Below the pieces are notes generated by a model, which was given only the letters and a program-made list of their open reading frames with translations, searched no databases and had not been told where the DNA came from. A DNA stretch of 10,525 nucleotides from JAGVMG01 sp964461105 (lineage in GTDB: Bacteria; Chlamydiota; Chlamydiia; Chlamydiales; Rhabdochlamydiaceae): positions 1 to 10,525 of the forward strand of contig CAYWSY010000073.1 in the NCBI GenBank assembly GCA_964461105.1, read 5' to 3'. A program made the position numbers and the translations under genes. Shown in pieces: positions 6,767-10,525 of this stretch. Position 1 is the stretch's first letter; every line of letters starts with the position of its first letter.

Positions 6767-7378
6767 CGCCATCGGCTTCTCACGGATATGCCAATAAGTC
6801 TGCCCATATTGGTAACACAGCTGCGTTCCTTTTTGAATGGGGCAGAGGGTCAAAAAAATCAGATGGAAGTAGCCATCGTAGAATACATGAATGGGTTTGA
6901 GGTTGGGCTTCTCGCTGTGATTGATGAATCGAGTGAGATTTCCTTGGGTCGCATCAATCACAAAGCTTCTGCCAATTGAGTCTGGTACAGGGTACTCATA
7001 TAGATAGTTATTGAGTGGGGTGAAGTAGCGTCTGAGATCGTTTTTCCGTACAATGCCTGTGTATTCTCCCACATAAGATCCACACTCGAGATCTTCTTCT
7101 AAAAATAGCCCATGGCCTACAGATTCATTGATCCAATGGATGGAAACCTCTGGAATGTAGCCGGACTCAATGATAGGTTTTAGTTTGTTTCCAAGTTCTA
7201 ATGACTCTGCTCTGATCGCATTGTGTTCTAACTCGGCCAATCCTCTTTTTAAAATGTCCTCTTGATCTTGGCTCGACTCAAATCCATTTGTGCTCAAGTA
7301 TTGGAATTGAATGCGCGTTTCAAGTTCTGGGATAGTATAGAGTTTATCATCTGGAAAATAGCGAAAGGATCTGTTCAT
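6755..7378 (-). CDS. SET-domain protein, chlamydial NUE-like methyltransferase
   Basis: This 207-residue protein has a complete SET fold, the lysine methyltransferase domain that uses S-adenosylmethionine. The N-terminal part (1-75) is helical and specific to the family. The SET core then shows VGHGLF (87-92), the YVGEYTG strand (102-108), the pseudoknot RFINHSEKPN (150-159) with the Asn-His pair that contacts the cofactor, and YQYGQTYW (189-196) with the catalytic-type tyrosine. Chlamydiae encode such a protein (NUE), reported to be secreted into host cells and to methylate histones; size and layout agree here. No classic post-SET cysteines are seen. The gene is convergent with the MNIO operon and overlaps its last gene by 12 bp. 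Target, secretion and nuclear localisation are not evident from sequence. Confidence 0.88.
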   Translation of the reverse strand: MNRSFRYFPDDKLYTIPELETRIQFQYLSTNGFESSQDQEDILKRGLAELEHNAIRAESLELGNKLKPIIESGYIPEVSIHWINESVGHGLFLEEDLECGSYVGEYTGIVRKNDLRRYFTPLNNYLYEYPVPDSIGRSFVIDATQGNLTRFINHSEKPNLKPIHVFYDGYFHLIFLTLCPIQKGTQLCYQYGQTYWHIREKPMALTQ

Positions 7379-7437
7379 ATGATGTGTTTTCTGTGGCTGT
7401 TTGATATTTTAAGATGTCGCCAGTGCCTTGCGTTCCA

Positions 7438-7446
7438 ATTCTATCA
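7438..7446 (-). promoter_or_regulatory. Possible extended -10 promoter of the SET gene
   Basis: On the minus strand, TGATAGAAT (hexamer TAGAAT at 7438-7443, TG at 7445-7446) fits an extended -10 element and lies about 60 bp before the SET start codon. No good -35 was found. A TAAAAT nearer the gene is an alternative. Confidence 0.3.
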
Positions 7447-7479
7447 CAATGAGATTTTTTTCTGGAGTAATTGAAATTG

Positions 7480-7485
7480 TATAAT
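7480..7485 (+). promoter_or_regulatory. TATAAT -10 element upstream of the phosphotransferase operon
   Basis: A perfect TATAAT lies about 111 bp before the GTG at 7597. The expected -35 position holds a T-run (TTTTTC at 17 bp), a weak match. If used, it would produce a leader of about 100 nt that contains the foldable element at 7515-7584. Confidence 0.45.
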
Positions 7486-7514
7486 AGACTTTGCAGTTAT
7501 CTCGATTTGACTGG

Positions 7515-7584
7515 TATCCTGTAAACGGGTGGGCACTGTATCGCTTCAGCGATTAGCGATCAAGAATCAACTGACCGCAGGATA
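7515..7584 (+). ncRNA. Foldable 5' leader of the phosphotransferase gene
   Basis: TATCCTG (7515-7521) is perfectly complementary to CAGGATA (7578-7584), enclosing a 5-bp hairpin ATCGC-TTCA-GCGAT (7540-7553). The 3' arm ends at the first base of the AGGAG ribosome-binding site (7584-7588), so the stem could influence translation. It fits no riboswitch class I recognise; chance pairing is possible. Confidence 0.3.
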
Positions 7585-7588
7585 GGAG
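7584..7588 (+). promoter_or_regulatory. Shine-Dalgarno site supporting a GTG start
   Basis: AGGAG lies eight bases before the GTG at 7597 and decides this non-ATG start. There is no nearby in-frame ATG that keeps the N-terminal lobe of the kinase fold. Confidence 0.6.
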
Positions 7589-7596
7589 TAGGGTGC

Positions 7597-8493
7597 GTGG
7601 ATCATCCAATTGCGTTGTATCAGAAGCGTCTCAATCTTCAAGGGGCTCAATTTTCGCTGATTGATCATGATGATGCGATGGTTGCTATTGTCTATTTAAT
7701 TACGGACTCAAATGGCAATCCATTCATTTTAAAGATCTGTGAACGACAGAATGATTACTTGCGAGAGGTTTACTTTCTAAGTTATTTTGCGAATCGGCTG
7801 CCGGTGCCTCGGATCATCCAACTTCTCGAACCCAAAGGCTCTCTTCCTGGAGCGATTTTAATGGAATATCTTTCGGGGGCGCTTTTAACTGCAGCCTCCC
7901 TTACTGATGAGCTGAGCTTTGAGATAGGCTCTTTGTTAGCGCGTATCCATGAACAGCGCGCATCTGGCTATGGAGATTTAATCACCCCTAAACAATTAAG
8001 TCCAAAGCCCCACCCCCCTTTCACTGCAAAATTCGAGGAGGGGCTTGAGGAGTGTCGCGATCATTTGTCCAAAGCGTTACTGGATCAATGCCGCAGCTAT
8101 TATAGTGCTCATGTGCACCTACTTGATTCTGTGGATGGCCCCTGTATGATTCACCGGGACTTTCGATTAGGAAATCTCATTGTTTCTGATGGGAAGGTAA
8201 AGGGAATCATTGATTGGTCCTCTGCTCGAGCGAGGTTTGCTGAAGATGATTTTTGCTCGATGGAACATGAGCAATGGGCTATTAATTTAATTGGTAAGCC
8301 CTCTTTTTTATCTGGTTATGGCAGTGTTCGTCCTGTTCCTAATTATCAGGCAATGATGCCGTTTTTACGATTAAACCGAGCGCTTGCGATTGTTGGCTTT
8401 ACAGTGAAACGGGGGACGTTTGCAAGTCGTGATGCTCGTGTCTACCAGGCCAACCGGCAATTTCTTGAAGTTTTTATGAAACAATACATTTAA
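7597..8493 (+). CDS. APH/choline-kinase-like phosphotransferase
   Basis: This 298-residue protein has the aminoglycoside-phosphotransferase/choline-kinase fold, which transfers phosphate from ATP to a small-molecule hydroxyl (sugar, aminoglycoside, choline or homoserine type). The N-lobe holds Lys46 (PFILKICE) and Glu57 as the likely ATP-anchoring pair, and ILMEYLSG (87-94) is the hinge. The catalytic loop IHRDFRLGNLIV (185-196) provides Asp188 and Asn193, and IIDW (204-207) provides the metal-binding Asp206. All key residues are intact. The substrate cannot be told from the sequence; it need not be a resistance enzyme. It begins with GTG and a good Shine-Dalgarno site and is followed 14 bases later by a dehydrogenase gene, so the two are probably co-transcribed. 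Confidence 0.85.
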   Translation: MDHPIALYQKRLNLQGAQFSLIDHDDAMVAIVYLITDSNGNPFILKICERQNDYLREVYFLSYFANRLPVPRIIQLLEPKGSLPGAILMEYLSGALLTAASLTDELSFEIGSLLARIHEQRASGYGDLITPKQLSPKPHPPFTAKFEEGLEECRDHLSKALLDQCRSYYSAHVHLLDSVDGPCMIHRDFRLGNLIVSDGKVKGIIDWSSARARFAEDDFCSMEHEQWAINLIGKPSFLSGYGSVRPVPNYQAMMPFLRLNRALAIVGFTVKRGTFASRDARVYQANRQFLEVFMKQYI

Positions 8494-8496
8494 ATT

Positions 8497-8501
8497 GGAG
8501 G
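8497..8501 (+). promoter_or_regulatory. Shine-Dalgarno site of the dehydrogenase gene
   Basis: GGAGG lies six bases before the ATG at 8508. It supports this start over the internal ATG at 8556, which would remove the hydrophobic N-terminal segment and has no such site. Confidence 0.7.
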
Positions 8502-8507
8502 TCTCCC

Positions 8508-9422
8508 ATGAATGCGATGCTACGAATCTTCATTGTCTTATCAGCGCTGTTGCCGATGAGTGCGCTCTTATCTGACCAAGAACTATCTCAGAACAAAGTG
8601 GTTCTCATTACCGGCGCGTCAAGGGGAATTGGGCTTGCAACAGCGGAGTATTTGGCTGAAAAAGGCTATCGAGTCTATGCTGGGATAAGAGCAACTTCAG
8701 CTTCTCAACTCCCCACTCACACAAATCTTTGTTACGAAGTGCTTGATGTAACCGATCTTTTGACCATTCAGAAGGTGGTTAATAAGGTTCTCAAAACTGA
8801 AGGGCATCTAGACATTTTAATCAATAATGCTGGATATGCGCTGGGAGGTCCTCTTGAGTGCCTTTCAATGAATGAGATTCAAGAGCAAATGGATGTTAAT
8901 TTTTTTGGAGCGATTCGGGTCATTCAAGAAGTGCTGCCTCAGATGCGCGCGCAGAAAAGCGGGCATATCATTAATATCAGTAGCGAGCAGGGAGTGTATG
9001 GACAGCCTTACGGAAGCCTCTACACTGCAAGCAAGGCGGCTTTAGAATCTTTATCTGAGGCCCTTAGTCTGGAAGTCTCTGCATGGAATGTGCAGGTTTC
9101 GATTGTTGAGCCAGGACCTGTAGCCACGAATTTTGTTGTAAAACTCGGTTCTAGGCAGGTAAAGAATCATCCTTATCAAAAGATTAATGAGATGATTGCA
9201 AAGAGTTTAGAGGCAAAAAGAGAGCCTTCCCTGACGTGTCAGACTCCCTTACAAATTGCAGAGTGTTTATTAAAGGTCATCGAAGATCCTCAGCCTCAGC
9301 TTCGCTACCAGACAAGTGTACAAGTTAAAGAAACAGTAGCAAAGCACATTACAGATCTAACCGGAATTGAATATCTTAAACGGATGAGGGCTGAGCTGGA
9401 TCTTTGGCTTTCGAAATCGTAA
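8508..9422 (+). CDS. Classical short-chain dehydrogenase/reductase with N-terminal signal-like segment
   Basis: This 304-residue protein is a classical SDR, an NAD(P)H-dependent oxidoreductase acting on a carbonyl or hydroxyl. It has the cofactor motif TGASRGIG (35-42), DVT (80-82), NNAG (106-109), catalytic Ser158/Ser159, the YTASK pair Tyr172 and Lys176, and EPGPVATNF (201-209). Arg61 after the second strand suggests NADP(H) preference, an inference. The N-terminus is odd: residues 1-22 form a hydrophobic, weakly basic segment like a signal peptide or membrane anchor, whereas most SDRs start about 10-15 residues before the cofactor motif. Substrate unknown; the C-terminal region resembles the 17-beta-HSD/retinol-dehydrogenase-like SDRs. 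It follows the phosphotransferase by 14 bp. Confidence 0.9.
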   Translation: MNAMLRIFIVLSALLPMSALLSDQELSQNKVVLITGASRGIGLATAEYLAEKGYRVYAGIRATSASQLPTHTNLCYEVLDVTDLLTIQKVVNKVLKTEGHLDILINNAGYALGGPLECLSMNEIQEQMDVNFFGAIRVIQEVLPQMRAQKSGHIINISSEQGVYGQPYGSLYTASKAALESLSEALSLEVSAWNVQVSIVEPGPVATNFVVKLGSRQVKNHPYQKINEMIAKSLEAKREPSLTCQTPLQIAECLLKVIEDPQPQLRYQTSVQVKETVAKHITDLTGIEYLKRMRAELDLWLSKS

Positions 9423-9438
9423 CCCTACCGGCGTTTGA

Positions 9439-9463
9439 GCCTCGAGAGTTTCCTAGAGGCCTT
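9439..9463 (+). terminator. Weak possible terminator between convergent genes
   Basis: GCCTC (9439-9443) and GAGGC (9456-9460) form a 5-bp stem with a 12-nt loop, followed by CTTTAT. It is placed between the SDR stop (9422) and the converging antitoxin stop (9463-9465), but the stem is short and the T-run poor. Confidence 0.25.
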
Positions 9464-9915
9464 TATACAGCTTCTCGAAGGTGTTTAGTATTTACTGAAA
9501 ATGGAGGATGCTTTTCGTTTTTTGCTTCTGCAAGCATTTTAGGTTTTATTTCCTTGTAAAGACTAAGAAGTTCATTATCTTTAAATAATTCGAAAAAGAA
9601 CATGCGAATATAGATTTCTTGGGAAGGGCCAATTTTCGCTTGTTCTTTTTCCCATTTTACGACTGTAGCATGAGACACTCCAAGGTTTTCTCCAAGCTCG
9701 GTTGTGGATAATTCCAAGAATTTTCTCATGAATCTTAATTCTGGGCCTGTTAATGGGTAAGGTTTGTGAATAAGTCCTTTAAAAACAAATAGTTGGAGTG
9801 CATTCATGTCGATGTCAATGACCCATTCTCCAAATACCTTTTTCATGGGGGTATCGATCAGTTCGATCGGAAATCCCAGTCCTTCATAAATGAAGGTTTC
9901 TTTTTTTACTTTCAT
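9463..9915 (-). CDS. HTH antitoxin, MqsA/HigA-like, without zinc finger
   Basis: This 150-residue protein has a XRE-type helix-turn-helix (about 55-90: LTGPELRFMRKFLELSTTEL, then GVSHATVVKWEKE) like the C-terminal DNA-binding domain of MqsA-type antitoxins. The first 50 residues (YEGLGFPIELIDTPM and FGEWVIDIDMNALQ) replace the usual CxxC zinc-binding domain; the whole protein has no cysteine. A further 60-residue helical tail follows the HTH. By family it should bind and neutralise the toxin encoded just upstream and repress their common promoter. Its ATG lies two bases after the toxin stop codon, so translation is coupled. Toxin-first order matches mqsRA and higBA systems. Confidence 0.75.
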   Translation of the reverse strand: MKVKKETFIYEGLGFPIELIDTPMKKVFGEWVIDIDMNALQLFVFKGLIHKPYPLTGPELRFMRKFLELSTTELGENLGVSHATVVKWEKEQAKIGPSQEIYIRMFFFELFKDNELLSLYKEIKPKMLAEAKNEKHPPFSVNTKHLREAV

Positions 9916-9917
9916 GA

Positions 9918-10220
9918 TTACAACTCCATAACTGTTACAATCATCATTTCATTTGAAAATGAGATGATCACTCTGACAATTTTTGAATCTTCCGTTTTTC
10001 CTCTGATAGCGTAATTCCATGTTTGGAATTTCGTGCTAAATGTAGTTTTTGTTTTTTCGTGAGATCCATTTTTTAAAACATGTAAGGTATCTAGTAAGTC
10101 AATGCTATCTTTCGCTTGTTCTTCCGCTGCATGTTTGGTCAGCCGATATTTCCCGCTATTAATATGCCGTAGTATCTCCTTGCGGAGTTGCTCACCATCC
10201 AAATACTCATCAGATTTCAT
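9918..10220 (-). CDS. DUF4258-like putative toxin
   Basis: This 100-residue protein resembles the DUF4258 family, small proteins often paired with HTH antitoxins and thought to be distant relatives of RelE/BrnT-type RNases. Features seen are YRLTKHAAEEQ with His30, WNYAIRG (68-74) and a closing pair of beta strands (IVRVIISF, MMIVTVMEL). The fold and mechanism of this family are not firmly established, so RNase activity is an inference. It is the first gene of a tight two-gene minus-strand operon with the HTH gene, giving a typical toxin-antitoxin layout. The start codon has no strong Shine-Dalgarno site, consistent with low toxin synthesis. Confidence 0.7.
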   Translation of the reverse strand: MKSDEYLDGEQLRKEILRHINSGKYRLTKHAAEEQAKDSIDLLDTLHVLKNGSHEKTKTTFSTKFQTWNYAIRGKTEDSKIVRVIISFSNEMMIVTVMEL

Positions 10221-10258
10221 TTATCGTTAACATCCGGTGAATAGATTTCGATAGACTC

Positions 10259-10288
10259 ATTGTAACATATTCACATTTTTTTTGTCTT
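10259..10288 (-). promoter_or_regulatory. Sigma70-type promoter of the toxin-antitoxin operon
   Basis: On the minus strand, AAGACA (10283-10288) and TACAAT (10259-10264) are 18 bp apart, about 38 bp before the toxin start. ATGTTAAC (10226-10233) and ATGTTAC (10262-10268), read on the minus strand, form a direct repeat, and CGATAG (10249-10254) / CTATCG (10297-10302) an inverted repeat across the promoter. These are candidate antitoxin-binding sites. Confidence 0.45.
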
Positions 10289-10362
10289 AATATTTTCTAT
10301 CGTCTTAATGATAAATGATTTGCAAAATTCCTGGAAATGGTAAAAGAATGTATGTGATCGGG

Positions 10363-10424
10363 GGCGGGGGATACGAATTCCCCGCCACCCATTGGGAATC
10401 CACGCCCACGTTAAAGTGGGCGTG
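10363..10424 (+). repeat. Two adjacent strong hairpins, IS200/IS605-end-like
   Basis: Hairpin 1 pairs GGCGGGGGAT (10363-10372) with ATTCCCCGCC (10377-10386): ten pairs including one G-T, with loop ACGA. Hairpin 2 pairs CACGCCCAC (10401-10409) with GTGGGCGTG (10416-10424): nine perfect pairs, with loop GTTAAA. Each hairpin has a GAAT(T/C)CC motif at or just before one arm. On the plus strand a GAATCC-hairpin-GAGGAG arrangement like this is common at the right end of IS200/IS605-type elements, where it also forms the 3' part of the TnpB guide RNA. There is no T-run after either, so terminators are less likely. No tnpA or tnpB gene is visible on either side; 10425-10525 shows no convincing gene. 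Confidence 0.5.
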
Positions 10425-10525
10425 AGGAGATTTAAGAGCTCAATTCTTTCTTAGCGTATTCACTAAAGCTATATATACTGCGTCCACTTCAAAGTTAGAG
10501 AAATTTCTGCCTCAGCATCTTCACT

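Noticed and set aside
7597..8493. The phosphotransferase as an aminoglycoside-resistance gene.
   Set aside because: Only the general APH fold motifs are present; nothing shows aminoglycoside specificity, and the partner dehydrogenase suggests a metabolic role.
10401..10424. The CACGCCCAC/GTGGGCGTG hairpin as a Rho-independent terminator.
   Set aside because: Neither strand has a T-run after the stem, and no clear gene ends immediately upstream on either strand.
10440..10525. Short minus-strand frames reaching or nearing the right edge (one open from the edge to a stop at 10469-10471, another from 10511 to a stop at 10440-10442) that could be the 3' end of an off-window gene such as a transposase.
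   Set aside because: They are only 18-23 codons long, compete with each other, and show no recognisable motif; chance cannot be excluded without the next bases.

Overview
The window looks like accessory chromosome from a member of the Chlamydiota, most likely an amoeba-associated ('environmental') chlamydia. That placement is an inference. It rests on a SET-domain protein of the chlamydial NUE type, a eukaryote-like leucine-rich-repeat protein, a Cache-sensor adenylate cyclase, moderately AT-rich DNA and several genes with weak Shine-Dalgarno sites. No rRNA, tRNA, CRISPR array or complete insertion sequence was seen.

Layout, left to right. (1) Bases 2-502 are the 3' end of an LRR protein made of near-identical 84-bp units, closed by a good intrinsic terminator. 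(2) Bases 801-2579 encode a complete fused (TMD-NBD) ABC exporter half-transporter. (3) Bases 2682-4835, minus strand, encode a membrane-bound class III adenylate cyclase with an extracytoplasmic Cache-like sensor. (4) An 87-bp divergent intergenic region carries a clear sigma70-type promoter driving a three-gene plus-strand operon (4923-6766): a 61-residue Cys-rich exported peptide, a DUF692 multinuclear iron oxidase (MNIO) and a DUF2063 partner. This is the architecture of the bufferin/HvfABC class of ribosomally made, Cys-modified peptides, and it is the most interesting system here. (5) Bases 6755-7378, minus strand, encode the SET-domain protein, which overlaps the tail of the DUF2063 gene. 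(6) Bases 7597-9422 hold a two-gene operon for an APH/choline-kinase-like phosphotransferase and a short-chain dehydrogenase with an unexpected N-terminal signal-like segment, preceded by a foldable leader. (7) Bases 9463-10220, minus strand, hold a probable type II toxin-antitoxin pair: a DUF4258 toxin followed by a zinc-finger-less MqsA/HigA-like HTH antitoxin, with a recognisable promoter. (8) The right edge has two strong adjacent hairpins resembling the right end of IS200/IS605-type elements, but no transposase gene is visible.

How the genes fit together: the MNIO operon should make and modify a small exported thiol peptide, by family analogy for copper or other metal binding. The adenylate cyclase shares its upstream region but need not share its function. 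The LRR and SET proteins are candidate host-directed effectors. The toxin-antitoxin pair and hairpins mark the right end as mobile or recombined DNA.
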